Part shown: one piece after another, positions 1 to 11,155 of the stretch
Position numbering within the stretch: the first letter of the stretch is position 1
Layout: each line of letters starts with the position of its first letter
Assembly: GCF_032452875.1 (NCBI RefSeq)
Contig: NC_083882.1
Location: 61,705,614 to 61,769,613 of the forward strand
Direction of reading: 5' to 3'
DNA length: 64,000 nt
DNA from: Bos javanicus
Lineage: Eukaryota > Chordata > Mammalia > Artiodactyla > Bovidae
Notes under the pieces: generated by a model
Databases searched by the model: none
Seen by the model: only the letters and a program-made list of their open reading frames with translations
Told to the model about the DNA's origin: nothing
Made by a program: the position numbers and the translations under genes

Positions 1-20
1 ATCATTTCATAGTGTGAAAA

Positions 21-231
21 TGAAAGAAAGTGAAAGTGTTAGTCACTCAGTTGTGTTTGACTCTTTGTGACCCCACAGACTGAGCCCACCAGGCTCCTCG
101 TCCATGGGATTCTCCATGCAAGAATACAGAAGTGGGTTGATATGCCCTTCTCCAGAGGATCTTTGCAACCCAGGGATCGAACCCAGGTCTCCTGCATTGC
201 AGGCAGATTCTGTACTGTCTGAGTCACCAGA
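21..231 (-). mobile_element. Bov-tA SINE
   Basis: tRNA-Glu-derived ruminant SINE read on the minus strand. The complement of the pol III B box (gggatcgaaccc) is at 173-184, the head ends in 'gagtcaccag' near 230, and the BovB-like tail 'tgaaagtgaaagtgttagtcactcag' type sequence is at 21-50. Diverged from consensus by scattered substitutions. No clear TSD. Confidence 0.9.
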
Positions 232-249
232 GTATAATGACTTGATGAA

Positions 250-390
250 ATCATTATGAAATGGTGTATATAAATCAAATCATATGCTTTATAGCTTAAA
301 CACGCAGTGCTGTATGTTAATTATATCTCAGTAAAACTGGGAGGAAAAACCAGATTGTTAAGTCAACTATACTTCAGTTAAAAATAGATT
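250..390 (+). mobile_element. Old L1 3' end fragment
   Basis: The run 'gtatgttaattatatctca' followed by 'gtaaaactgg' is the usual terminus of old mammalian L1 3' UTRs. A second similar tail ('agtcaactatacttcagtt') follows at 361-380. Short and decayed, so the family is uncertain. Confidence 0.45.
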
Positions 391-851
391 AATTATATAC
401 TTGGGAGATTGTTTTTGAATGGATTTGGTGATCTTTCGATGGCTTTTCTCAGTCTATTCACTCATTCACTCATTCATTCATTCTTTCATTTTTAGTTTGT
501 AAACTTTTATTGTTGTGTTCCCTAACTTATTCTCTGGACACAGAGTAAATGCTTATTAAATATTTCTGAAATGAATGAGTTGATGAATTTATGAGATTAT
601 TAACCTACAATTCTCTTTGCTCTTCACTGTGCTAGTTGCTAGAAGTGAAAGAATTCTATTCTCAGCACACCTAGCCTAGTGAAGCAAATAGGCCCTCAAC
701 TATATAATATAACATATGAGTCCCATGATCCTGCCCTTATTGATTCTTTTGGAAAAGAATCAAAATAATAATAAATAAAATATTAAATATAAACAGTGTA
801 TTTATACAAATATATAAAATATAATGATAATAAAATAATAAATAGAAATCA
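391..851. other. AT-rich intergenic stretch with simple repeat and L2/MIR-like tail
   Basis: A (TTCA)n tract lies at 455-490. At 530-585 'acagagtaaatgcttatta' and 'aatgaatgag' resemble the 3' tail of L2/MIR. From 740 to 850 the DNA is low-complexity AT. No gene seen. Confidence 0.5.
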
Positions 852-976
852 CAAATTTATTTTTTGGCCTTGCAGTGTGGCTTGCAGAATCTTAGTTCCC
901 TGACCAGGGACTGAACCCCCATTTCCTCTGCATTATGAATACAGAATCTTAACCACTGGACTGCTGAGGAAGTCCC
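852..976 (-). mobile_element. CHR-type tRNA SINE
   Basis: Cetartiodactyl CHR-like SINE on the minus strand: 'cttagttccctgaccaggga' at about 891-910, 'cttaaccactggactgc' near 949-964, and ending 'gaagtccc'. An 8-bp TSD, agaaatca, is at 844-851 and 977-984. Confidence 0.8.
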
Positions 977-984
977 AGAAATCA

Positions 985-1289
985 TCACAAGTTTAAGCTG
1001 CTCCACATTTCCACTCAAAATTCTTTAAAAATTTCTTTTGAATTCCTATTCATCTCATTCAAAATTATAATGTTATACAAATGAAAGAGTACTTTAATAG
1101 ACACCCCAATCTTTGTTCGTTATCCCTTCCTCCACAAGTAACTATTGATATGACTTTAGTCCATATCTTTTCAGAGATGTATGTATGTATACACACACAC
1201 ACACACATATACAAACATTATTGTTTATCAAGCGTACATTAATTAGAACAATAGCATGCATGCATACTCTTTCTAAACTTTATTTTCCT
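985..1289. other. Nothing recognised apart from a (CA)n microsatellite
   Basis: A (GTAT)n/(CA)n tract occupies 1179-1208. The rest is AT-rich without recognisable coding or repeat signature. Confidence 0.5.
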
Positions 1290-1560
1290 CAACAACATGT
1301 CTTAGAAATCTATCAATATTAGCACACTTTAATCTAGCTCATTCTTTTAAGATGCTACAATAGTGACCATGACAGGGTTACCGTTCATACACGGCACCCG
1401 TGGGGTCGTGTGGTGAACACCTGCAGTGCCAGCTCTCAGCCCTTCCTATATAATACGACTATACTGCAGCTCATCTAGTTGTTTTGTTATTAATGATCAC
1501 ACAGGTTATTTCCAGTTCTTCAGAATTACCAGCAACACTATAATGAATATCTCTGTACAA
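1290..1560 (-). mobile_element. Possible old L1 3' UTR fragment
   Basis: Text such as 'ggttatttccagttcttcag' and 'aatgaatatctctgtaca' near 1505-1560 resembles the complement of old L1 3' regions. Decay is heavy and the call is tentative. Confidence 0.3.
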
Positions 1561-2656
1561 ACTATAATAGCTAAAATATTCAGACGAATCTAATGAAATC
1601 ATTCATCTATTTCAGATTCTAGACTCGGCCTCAGAAATTCCTTCCTGGAGTCTTGCGTGTGTGTGTGTACACTGAACAGCAGAAATATTAAAAAACAAAA
1701 CCGAAGTGAGCCTTTTGAGAAATTGAGAGGGATGAATAGCCCTCTTTGACTCTTTAAACCCAGAAGCTTTGAAGGATTCAAGTCTTTTCCCTTCATTTTG
1801 CCATGTAGTACACACAGAAATTAGACTTTTCTGAACCAGTCTTTTTGCCTCATTTCTGATTTGACTTGGTTGTGGGGATCTGAAGTTATAAGTATGCACT
1901 ACTTGATGCAAGCTGGGGTTTCATGTGTTTTTGAATGGCAACATTTCTTTTCCACAAAAGATAACTTTATGACAAGTTGCATTTATTTTGTAATGCTCTG
2001 ACATTGTGTTCTTATAGGTTCATATAGCCTGGTGCGCTCAGCAGAGGTACATGCTTCTCCCATAATGCCTTTGATCTTTTTTTCTGTGCAGAGCACTTTT
2101 GAATATTGAGAGATGTTTGTCTGATGCATAGCTGCTTGTAAATGTGTAGGTGCCCCTGAGGAGCTGTGTGGCACTCAGGTAATAGTGCAAGGACCAGGTC
2201 TTTCTGGTGCCAAAGATAGCCTTTAGTGCAGATCCCTTAAGGAAATACGGGCTAATGAAACTGACTTGATGATATTGCCAAGTGTTAGGAATGGCATTTT
2301 TAAAAGGGGAGAAAATGGACAAAAGACTCCTTTGTTGTCACTTGGCTGTGATTTGTGGTATTGATTCTGGCCTTTGGCTGAATCTTGAACTAAGTGCAGC
2401 GGAGGTCCAAGTACCTTAACCTCAAATGGGATGTTTACTCTATCACAGAAGAAGCAGACTTCCTGTATATAAGGAAAGGAGGGTGGAACGGAGGCTGGGA
2501 AGGAGACAGCTAGAGAAAGAGCAATAGGAGCTACTCCCTAGGCCTGAAGGTCAGAGGCCACTTTCAAGGACTAGATGAGGCTGCCCTTCTAAGAGAGAGC
2601 TTGATAACGTGACCCCAGCTGCAGTTTTGTTTCAAGATGTTTAACAGAGGAGTCTA
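1561..2656. other. Unannotated single-copy-looking DNA
   Basis: No repeat family, splice pattern or long frame was recognised. The frames here are short (under 100 codons) and lack familiar motifs. It contains a short (GT)n at 1655-1668. Confidence 0.4.
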
Positions 2657-2677
2657 AGGCTGCAGAAAAGTCTTCTC

Positions 2678-2884
2678 GCCTGGTGGTTCAGATGGTAAAG
2701 AATCTGCCTGCAATATGGGAGACCCAGATTTGATCCCTGGGTTGGGAAGATCTCCTGGAGAAGGAAATGGCAACCCACTCCAGTATTCTTGCCTGGAGAA
2801 TTCCATGGACAGAGGAGCCTGGCTGCCATTCCATGAGGTAGCAAAGAATCAGACATGACTAAGCTACTGACACTTCACTTTCTG
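2678..2884 (+). mobile_element. Bov-tA SINE with 21-bp TSD
   Basis: The head 'gcctggtggttcagatggt' is followed by the B-box region 'tttgatccctgggttggga', then the Bov-A-like body and the tail 'cacttcacttt'. The flanks 2657-2677 and 2885-2905 are a 21-bp direct repeat differing at two positions, a clear TSD that fixes both ends. Confidence 0.95.
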
Positions 2885-2905
2885 AGGCTGCAGGCAAGTC
2901 TTCTC

Positions 2906-3349
2906 ACAGTGGCATTGTGAGACCCTATAGGGGATGGTCTTGTAGCAGGGACAACTTGTTTGGCTGTCAGCAGGGTCAAAGCATAGATCCCTGCCCTCAG
3001 GTTTGCATAAATACTTAGGACTCAACTCTCTTCTCCAGTTAGAGTCACCGGATTTTCAAATGGGAAGGGAGCATAAAGATGACCTATCAAAATCATTTCA
3101 ACTTGAAAAATGAGGCCACCAGTCTTATAAAAGTCTGGGTCATTCAGCAAGTCAGTGATTCTACTAGCTGGTTCCCTTTTGAGTAATTTGACAGTTTCTG
3201 ACTCTTCCTCCCTCTCCCCCTCCTAATTATCATCACCACCATCATCATCTTGAGATTTTGTTTTGTTTTCAATGTGTTCTCCATACCTTCTGATTCAGGT
3301 CCCTCGGTATTAAGTAGGAAGGACCCAGTTGCATTTGTCTTTGTTGTAT
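2906..3349. other. Intergenic, with weak old-repeat traces
   Basis: At 3060-3130 the text resembles the 'gatcatctagtcca...tgaggaaactgag' type of ancient repeat but is too decayed to name. A short (ATC)n tract is at 3229-3250. No gene. Confidence 0.4.
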
Positions 3350-3615
3350 AATGAAAAGAACTCCAGATTTGGAAGCAGACATGCTTGGATTTAAAAACAG
3401 ACTCAACCTTTTACTTTCCTCTGAGCAACTTTGAAAGCCACTTTATTCCTCTGAGCCTGTTTATTTATCTATAAAATGGAGACAATAATATCTGCTTTAG
3501 AGTTCTTATAAGGCTTAAATGGGGACAATACTGTTCCTTGTCTAATGCCTGGTGCATGGTGGGCCCTCAGTTTAGGGAAGCCGAGGGCACTATCATTATT
3601 ACTATTATTATCATG
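3350..3615 (+). mobile_element. MIR SINE
   Basis: Near full-length MIR: 'ttggaagcagacatgcttgg', then 'tttatctataaaatggagac' (core 3' part), then 'atgcctggtgcatggtggg', ending in an ATT-rich tail 'tcattattactattattatc'. Confidence 0.8.
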
Positions 3616-3629
3616 ATTTCCAGGAGGCC

Positions 3630-3760
3630 TGAGTTGGAGAGTTGGCAGAGTTGGCTCTGTTACCTAAGCTTGAGCACGTCAGTTCCCCTCTGAGAGCCTC
3701 ATTTGTAATGGAGGGAGCTGGACCAGGTTCTTTCTAAAGCTCAGTGGATGGCATCTTGTG
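3630..3760 (+). mobile_element. MIR-like fragment
   Basis: The order 'gagcacgtcagttcccctct', 'gagcctcatttgtaatgg', 'ggaccaggttctttctaaag' follows the MIR-related consensus of a splice-like middle plus a variant 3' arm. The family assignment within MIR is uncertain. Confidence 0.5.
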
Positions 3761-3773
3761 ATATATTGTGATA

Positions 3774-4115
3774 GAGTGGTTCTCTATCTTTGGTGTACAT
3801 CCCAGTCATCTGGGGGTTTCCCAGGTGGCACTAGTGGTTAAGAAGCTGCATGCCAATGCAGGAGACGTAAAAGATGTGGGTTCAATCCTTGGGTCAGGAA
3901 GATCACATGGAGATGGAAATGGCAACCTACTCCAGTATTCTTGCCTGAAGGATCCCACGGACAGAGGAGCCTGGCAGGCTACAGTTCTTGGGGTCACACA
4001 AAATTGGACACAACTGAAGTGACTTAGCATGCATGTACTAATCATCTGGAGATCCCATGCCTAGAGATTCTAATTCAGTGGGTCTCTGAGGGACCTAAGA
4101 ATCTGCATTTTAACA
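3774..4115 (+). mobile_element. MER5A (hAT-Charlie) split by a Bov-tA
   Basis: The left part 3774-3813 ('gagtggttctctatctttgg' to 'cagtcatctgg') and right part 4050-4115 ('agattctaattcagtgggtc', 'ctgcattttaacaaggactc') join as one MER5A non-autonomous hAT element. The interruption is the SINE at 3814-4041. Confidence 0.8.
3814..4041 (+). mobile_element. Bov-tA SINE inside MER5A
   Basis: Variant head 'tttcccaggtggcactagt', body with 'ggaaatggcaacctactcca', tail 'gtgacttagcatgcatg'. The 8-bp TSD tcatctgg is at 3806-3813 and 4042-4049. Confidence 0.92.
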
Positions 4116-4597
4116 AGGACTCCAAATCTTAGTTTTCTCTTATTGGAACTCAGAACAGTATAATCCTAGACCATGCAGTAGAATAAAGGTGAGGAGCAAA
4201 TTAAATTTCATCTATAAAGCACTTCGTGTAGTTTCTGGCCTGTGACAATTGTCCACTAGATTACCAATTGCTTTGCTTTTCTTTATCACCTTGTATAGCA
4301 TGTGCTTCCAATTGGTAGGTGAAATTTGGCTCATAAACTGACTACCATTTGTGAATTTAGATGCTATTTTTTAAAAAATTCTAAGATTTGTAGATTCTCT
4401 TGAAATCCCAAGAGATCTGGCAACACCAAACTTGCAACAATTCCTTGGACATCGGTTGTCCCTTTTAGAAACAATCCCCACTCACTTACTTACATTTACT
4501 GTTCCATTTATTTACATTTCCCCTTTGTCATCTGTAGGCATTTGGATTTGTACATTCTCACTTATAGCATCTAATTCAGCCTCTCTATGTGGAATTT
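4116..4597. other. Intergenic, nothing recognised
   Basis: AT-rich sequence without a repeat signature that could be named. A 110-codon frame beginning at 4432 runs on into the following SINE and is not considered coding. Confidence 0.4.
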
Positions 4598-4800
4598 GGG
4601 CCTTCCCCAGTGGCTCAATAGTAAAGAATTCACCTGCCAAAGCAGGAGACGCAGGTTTGATCCCTGGGTTGGGATGGTTCCCTAGAGAAGGAAGTGGCAA
4701 CCTCTTCCAATATTCTTGCCTGGGAAACCCCATGGACAGAAGAGTCTGGCAGGCTACAGTCTAGGGCTTGTAAAAGAGTCAGACGTGAGTTAGTGACTAA
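4598..4800 (+). mobile_element. Bov-tA SINE
   Basis: Head 'ccttccccagtggctcaata', B-box 'gtttgatccctgggttggg', body 'ccatggacagaagagtctgg', tail 'gttagtgactaaacaacca'. No clear TSD. Confidence 0.92.
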
Positions 4801-7800
4801 ACAACCACACCAACAATGCAGAATTTAAGAGCTAAGAGACTGTCTTTCTGTGGGGTTATTCCAGTTATTCTAGATTAATTAACAAGCTGTCCATGGACAG
4901 AGACATGCCCCAAGTCACACCTCCCTCTTAATCTAACAAAAATCATGGAATAATGGAGAGAGTCGTTTATCTTTATAACTTTCATGATTTAGAGGAATAA
5001 TGTAGAAAGAGTTCCAAGGGGTAGCATTATGAAAGTCTACTGAAATACTTTGCCAGGGAACCTAACCCAAGCTGAGATGTTGCCTAACAGAATCAAAGCA
5101 GGGTTTAAAGTCAGCTGCTGCCTTTATTACATACTCAAAACTTGGCAGAGGAAGTTCTTTGGGTTGGGACCACATGAAAGAAATCAAGGCAAGTGAAGGG
5201 TGGTTGAAGAGAACAGATGGACTTGGACATCTTACACCATCGGAGTGATGCTGTGACTTCCAAAGATACCTGCTTGGATGCTCTGAAAGTTATCATCAGC
5301 TTTGTATTTTTTTCCTCTCTAGCTACGGGTGTCACACATGAAAAAAAAAATGAGCAAGAAAGGACTTTATACAAAGGTATCAAGGCCACATTTGTCAAGC
5401 CCAGAATCCCACGCAGATTTGGGAACTGTGTTTCAAGCTGAGCTCAAAACTTTCAACTCTCAAAAGTGCTACTTACCCCAAGTAAAAGGCAATTTTCCAG
5501 CTCAAAGAAAGGCAGTTCTGCAAGGTTCAGGAAAAAAGGTCAGAAGACTTCTTGTACATCAATCAGCTCCTGGAAAACAACATGTCAATGAGTTAAGTGA
5601 ACACGAATCAGGCACATATGGATTGAATTTCCCTCAAAATACTCCTGGGGTCCAAGTTTAAGGGGCAGAGTGGAGGAGGGGTAAAAATTCTTAGGAAAAT
5701 ACAATGTATTTTTCTGCAGACCTCAAGCAGTTTAAAATGCTTCCAAGATGTCGACTGGCCAGGTCGAGAGTCCTGCTGGCCTGAATCAGTGTTAAGTCCA
5801 GCTGACCTTTGTTTCTGGAGATTAGAATGCATGTAAAGCCTGCATGACAGCTCAAGACTTTCCCGCCTTGATTTAAACCTCATTCCATGGCGTGGAGATA
5901 GGGAGATCTGGTGGAGGGTGGCTTTGAAGTTCCAGGGAAAGGAATTAGATTTATTTCAGAGAAAAAATGAACTGTAAGAAACCTTCAAGCTTACCAGTCA
6001 TTACTGCCAGTAGCCTATGTTTCTAAGCAAGTAAATCAATCCTTCTATGCTTCCCCCCTCCCCACCCCGGAATCATGAGAAAAGCAGCTGGGAATTAATA
6101 TAGATGTGGGGGTGAAAAGCAAGTACAGGAGGATTTTCCTAACCCTATTCCGCATGCAAGTGTGTGGTGTAGTGGAAACTTGCTTTATAAATCCAGGTTC
6201 TTTTAAATTATTAAAGAAGAGTGCAGTGTGGCATTGAAGTCTGTTCTAACCCAAACACTAAACAATAAATGTAATGAATAAATAATATTCAGACTTTGGA
6301 TCCTCTATAAGTTCATATATGTTGCAACTATTTAAAATAAATCTAATTTTAGGGTGAAATTCTAAGAATTCAGTGTCAACAATAAGCTAGTTCTGTTACA
6401 TTCATGTGAGACCTGAAATTGATCAGTACCAAATCCTTTTCCCAGAAAGCATCATAGAAAACTAAAAATGGGAATCACCCATTTAAAACTCTTTAAAAGG
6501 AAAACCTATTGAGAAACTGTATGCTTTATTTTTTTGTTTTCTGGGGCATTTAGAGGTTGAACTGTAATTTTTCTTTAGGAAAATTACCAAACAAGAAACT
6601 TCTTGCAGGCAGAGGGAAACATTAAGGCACTTTTCCTTTTTTTAAGGCAGCGGAGGTAATCAGAGATAAAAGTTAATGGTTTTTTTTTTAAACAAACGAT
6701 GCACTGTCATGAGAAAATTTTTTCACATTTGTCAGACTGTGTAGACAGTGTTCAAATGGCTCATTCATTATCAGCAGCACCACCAAGTTGAAAACATACT
6801 TTTCCGAGTCTACAGTTGATTGATGTACATTACTCATATCGGGCTAATGGCACTTTATTTTCCAACAGTAGCAAGTAATGAGTGACCTTGAGTGCATATT
6901 GTTTTCCTGAAAGGGTTTGTTGCTCTGTTTCCCTCATAAGCACCCCAAGGAAACAAGGCCCCTGTACTGGTGTTTTGCAGCAAACCTCATTTCTTTCATG
7001 GCTTTCTGTAAAAGAATTTGATACAGGGATAGAAGCTAACCTCAGTGAGTAAATGAAATATTGATCCATGCTCCTCTGGCCTTGCCTCCACCTTGTCCCA
7101 GGGCGGTGAGTTACTGACTTTTCCGTTTTGGCTGTAATAGGAATTATTACAACAGGCCTGTGCAAGTAATTACTTGGCATGGTAAAAAAGGAGGGTCCAT
7201 CATATATTTCTGTAGAGAAGTTCGTTTCCATCAGCCCAGCAGTCTGCTTTTTTGGCTCTGTCTTTCCTACTCTTGATTCAATTCTTTTAACCATCATTAA
7301 TCACACTCCTTGTCAGCAGAAGTTTATCAAAAGTATTAAGTGAGCAAGGTTGCCTGGCCTCCTTTAAAAAAAAAAGCAGCCAACATGGGGCAGTAAATTT
7401 CAAAATATGGAAGGTTGGTTCCGTGATATATATGAGTGTCTCTTCAGCTAGAATGAGCCGTTTGTTTTAGTGATAGATATTGTAGTTTGAGCTGTGATAG
7501 AATCCTTCTCAAGTTTATATGTCGTGGGGTATCGTTTATGAGAGACCATGTGTTTCTAAATGGTGAAGGTCATGGCTGATGGCAAAAGTAAAAGCAGTGG
7601 TGATTCATTAAAAATAGTTAATAGGGCCTGCGGCTGACAGAGATAAATAAGAACATGTGGTTTGCCAACCCGCCAGCACCTAAATTGACATTGTGTTTCT
7701 TCAGCCCCAGCTTGCTGTTTCCAATTGCCAGAGAGCTATAAGTGGACAGACAGACAGTAAGCAAGATTCCCCCCTTGTGAATCACAGATGCAGAAAAACT

Positions 7801-8300
7801 TTTTGGAAACACAAATGCAGCTGATGCATTTAACTCACTTGCCTCCAGTGTAGCGTAGCTAATATTTTTAAATTGGTGCTGACTTTTTACTGATCACAAA
7901 TATGTTCATTATGTGAAATTTAAACATCCTAGAAACACATGATATAGAAAAATGAAAAGCTTTTCTTTCATATCTGCAATGTTTAATTTCTTTAAAAAAG
8001 GATCTGAAACAAAATATGGTATGATGCTAGAATTTAATTAAGCTGAGAGAAGGTTCTAGGGTGTTTCTCATGTTAGTCCATGTTCTATCCCTGTCTGAAA
8101 TAGTCTAATCCCTCCTTGAAACAGTCTAATAGTCTACAACTAACTTTTTTCCCCATTTTCCTAGCTAAAATGAAGCTACCCCCCATACCTATTGAATCCT
8201 ATGTTCCAGAGGGAATCAGTTTTATCAGTTTTGGTATGTCCCTCCAGTTTATTTTTCTTTCCCATTATATGTACATATACAAAGATAATAGATTCAATAC
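4801..8300. other. Repeat-poor 3.5-kb block
   Basis: No ruminant SINE, BovB or L1 was recognised across this interval, in contrast with the rest of the window. It includes a 155-codon minus-strand frame (6830-7297), a 110-codon plus frame (5329-5661) and a pyrimidine-AG at 5312-5323, none with familiar protein motifs. About 6600-7850 has balanced, non-repetitive composition. It may hold conserved noncoding DNA, which this sequence alone cannot show. Confidence 0.4.
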
Positions 8301-8309
8301 TATGATCTA

Positions 8310-8403
8310 TAATAGCAATATATTTATAATACAGTATATATATTTATATATAATATGGTATATAATATAGTATATATATTTATCATATAGTGTATATTTA
8401 ATA
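8310..8403. repeat. (TA)-rich low-complexity tract
   Basis: Runs of tatata/tatttata with period 2-8 and almost no G or C, directly next to the SINE insertion site at 8404. Confidence 0.8.
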
Positions 8404-8634
8404 AAATTTGTTGTTGCTTAGTTGCTAAGTCATGTCCAACTCTTTTGCAACCCCATGAATGTAGCCTGCCAATCTCCTCTGTCCATGGAATTTCTCAGAC
8501 AAGAACACGGGAGTGTTCTGAAATGCACTAGAGTGCCATTTCCTTCTCTAGGGGATCTTCCCAACCCAGGGATCCAATCTGTGTCTCCTGCATTGGCAGG
8601 CGGATTCTTTACCATTGAGTCACCAGGGAAGCCC
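8404..8634 (-). mobile_element. Bov-tA SINE
   Basis: Minus-strand copy with the tail complement 'ttgttgcttagttgctaag' on the left and the head complement 'gtcaccagggaagccc' on the right. The 8-bp TSD atttaata is at 8396-8403 and 8635-8642. Confidence 0.93.
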
Positions 8635-8854
8635 ATTTAATACAATAATATATATTTAATGCAATAATAATATATGTTTAATATCAAATAATATATTCAA
8701 CATAATTGTTGAATATGTACAAAATAATACATATTTAAATATTAGACCATGTTGTAATACAGTTCACAGCCTGCTTCAACAACATTCTAACATTTAAATG
8801 TGAATATCTGAACTCATAGATCCATTTATTCATTCAGAAAATATATAAATGGTT

Positions 8855-10098
8855 CAGTTCAGTTTAGTTCGGTTCAGTCGCTCAGTCGTGTCCGACTCTT
8901 TGTGACCCCATGAATTGCAGCACGCCAGGCCTCCCTGTCCATCACCAACTCCTGGAGTCCACCCAGACTCACGTCCATCAAGTTGGTGATGCCATCCAGC
9001 CATCACATCCTCTGTCGTCCCCTTCTCCTCCTGCCCCCAATCCCTTCCAGCATCAGGGTCTTTTCCAATGAGTCAGCTTTTCACATGAGGTGGCCAAAGT
9101 ATTGGAGTTTCAGCTTTAGCATCAGTCCTTACAAAGAACACCCAGGACTGATCTCCTTTAGAATGGACTGGTTGGATCTCCTTGCAGTCCAAGGGACTCT
9201 CAAGAGTCTTCTCTAACATCACAGTTCAAACGCATCAATTCTTCGGTGCTCAGCTTTCTTCACAGTCCAACTTTCACATCCATACATGACCACTGGGAAA
9301 ACCATAGCCTTGACTAGATGGACCTTTGTTGGCAAAGTAATGTTTCTGCTTTTCAATATGCTATCTAGGTTGGTCATAACTTTCCTTCCAAGGAGTAAGC
9401 GTCTTTTAATTTCATGGCTGCAATCACCATCTGCAGTGATTTTGGAGCCCCCAAAAATAAAGTCTGACAGTGTTTCCCCATCTATTTCCCATGAAGTGAT
9501 GGGACCGGATGCCATGATCTTCGTTTTCTGAATGTTGAGCTTTAAGCCAACTTTTTCACTCTCCTCTTTCACCTTCATCAAGAGGCTCTTTAGTTCCTCT
9601 TCAATTTTTGCCATTAGGGTGGTGTCATCTGCATATCTGAGGTTATTGATATTTCTCCTGGCAATCTTGATTCCAGCTTGTGCTTCTTCCAGTCCAGCAT
9701 TTCTCATGATGTACTCTGCATATAAGTTGAATAAGCAGGGTGACAATACACAGCCTTGATGTACTCCTTTTCCTATTTGGAACCAGTCTGTTGTTCCATG
9801 TCCAGTTTGAACTGTTGCTTCCTGACCTGCATATAGGTTTCTCAAGAGACAGGTCAGGTGGTCTGGTATTCCCATCTCTTTCAGACTTTTCCACAGTTTA
9901 TTGTGATCCCCACAGTCAAAGGCTTTGACATAGTCAATAAAGCAGAAATAGATGTTTTTTTGGAACTCTCTTCCTTTTTCAATGATCCAGCGGATGTTGG
10001 CAATTTGATCTCTGGTTCCTCTGCCTTTCCTAAAACCAGCTTGAACATCTGGAAGTTCACGGTTCACGTATTGCTGAAGCCTGGCTTGGAGAATTTTG
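8855..10098 (-). mobile_element. BovB (RTE) retrotransposon, 5'-truncated
   Basis: About 1.25 kb of the 3' half of BovB on the minus strand. The left end has the short TTCAG-type tandem tail that terminates BovB. The body covers the RT palm and C-terminal domain and stops inside the finger region. A possible 7-bp TSD, aatggtt, is at 8848-8854 and 10099-10105. Confidence 0.93.
9219..10067 (-). pseudogene. BovB reverse transcriptase remnant
   Basis: An open frame of 282 codons inside the BovB copy. BovB is a non-LTR retrotransposon whose ORF encodes an endonuclease and an RT. This piece starts within the RT domain: 'FRKGRGTRDQ' near residues 12-21, 'FIDYVKAFDC' near 44-53, 'KGVHQGCVLSPCLFNLY' near 104-120, and the catalytic YADD box intact at 9624-9635. 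It ends at 'RIDAFEL', where two tryptophan codons of the family have become stops (TGA, TAG). The endonuclease and RT N-terminus are absent through 5' truncation. Not a host gene and not functional. Confidence 0.9.
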
Positions 10099-10105
10099 AA
10101 TGGTT

Positions 10106-10856
10106 AACCTATAGCAAAATATGCAAATGTTGAAGGGAACATAGGCCAGAGGTCTACTTCCAATTTGGGTTAGCATTTATCTAATAAATGTTTTTGCTCC
10201 TGGTTTTAATTTTTTAAAGCCATACATTCTCCTTGCAAAACTTCCTGAGTAATTTGAAGACTCCTAAGAAATAGAAAACAAAAAGGATTTTGCTGATTAA
10301 GATCAATAGGCTTTGACAATCCATTTAAGAAGTGTAAATCAACCCAGGAATGTGTGGAAGTGGATACAGCCCTTAGGCAATTTCTAAATGAGCAAGTATG
10401 GATTTTCTATACACTACTTCTAACGAAGAAGGTTTTAAAAACAGAATTGTTTGACGATTTGTTGGGGTTTTTTATTTGGGTGCTTTTGTTTTGTTTTTCC
10501 CCCTCTCTTTAACTTGAGAAGTCAGTGAAAAATGGCACAGTGGCTTGAAATAACAGTAGGAGATAAACATCTTCACTTTTCACTTTAGATTGCCTCTTTT
10601 CCCAGAAAAACAAACAAACAAAAAAACATATTTTCTGGTATAGTTGGACAGTGGTTGCTTCCTCCAATAGAAAATCGTAATAACCAAATGGCACGGGGAA
10701 AACAGTTCCTGAAGTTACTAGATAAGCTTCAGTGCATAAAACAAAAGCAAAAACTACAAAATTTTATGTAAGGATATAGGAAAGAAGGAAAAAAAAAGAA
10801 GAAAAGAAGCTGGCCTTTAACTTTCCCACTCGGCAACCACAGCTTTTGCCTGCCCT
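10106..10856. other. Intergenic, nothing recognised
   Basis: AT-rich sequence with T-rich runs near 10465-10500 and an A-rich run near 10785-10805. No repeat family or gene recognised. Confidence 0.4.
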
Positions 10857-10868
10857 GCCAGCAGAATC

Positions 10869-11143
10869 GGAGAAGGCAATGGCACCCACTCCAGTACTCT
10901 TGCCTGGAAAATCCCAGGGACGGAGGAGCCTGGTAGGCTGCAGTCCATGGGGTGGCGAAGAGTCGGACACGACTGAGCGACTTCACTTTCACTTCTCACT
11001 TTCATGCATTGGAGAAGGAAATGGCAACCCACTCCAGTGTTCTTGCCTGGAGAATCCCAGGGACGGGGGAGCCTGGTGGGCTGCCGTCTATGGGGTCGCA
11101 CAGAGTCGGACACGACTGAAGCGACTTAGCAGCAGTAGCAGCA
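10869..11143 (+). mobile_element. Bov-A2 SINE (dimer)
   Basis: Two Bov-A monomers in tandem, joined through 'cactttcatgcattggaga', ending in the (AGC)n tail 'gcgacttagcagcagtag'. An exact 12-bp TSD, gccagcagaatc, is at 10857-10868 and 11144-11155. Little diverged, so a young insertion. Confidence 0.96.
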
Positions 11144-11155
11144 GCCAGCAGAATC

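Noticed and set aside
2678..2740. tRNA-like heads with A/B-box sequences in the Bov-tA copies
   Set aside because: They are tRNA-derived SINE promoters. The cloverleaf is not intact and the element continues into the Bov-A body.
2641..2856. Many 60-110-codon frames with repeated phrases such as 'SCLENPMDRGAWWAAVHGV' or 'SRQEYWSGLPFPSPGDLP'
   Set aside because: These recur at every Bov-tA/Bov-A copy on either strand and are translations of SINE sequence, not proteins.
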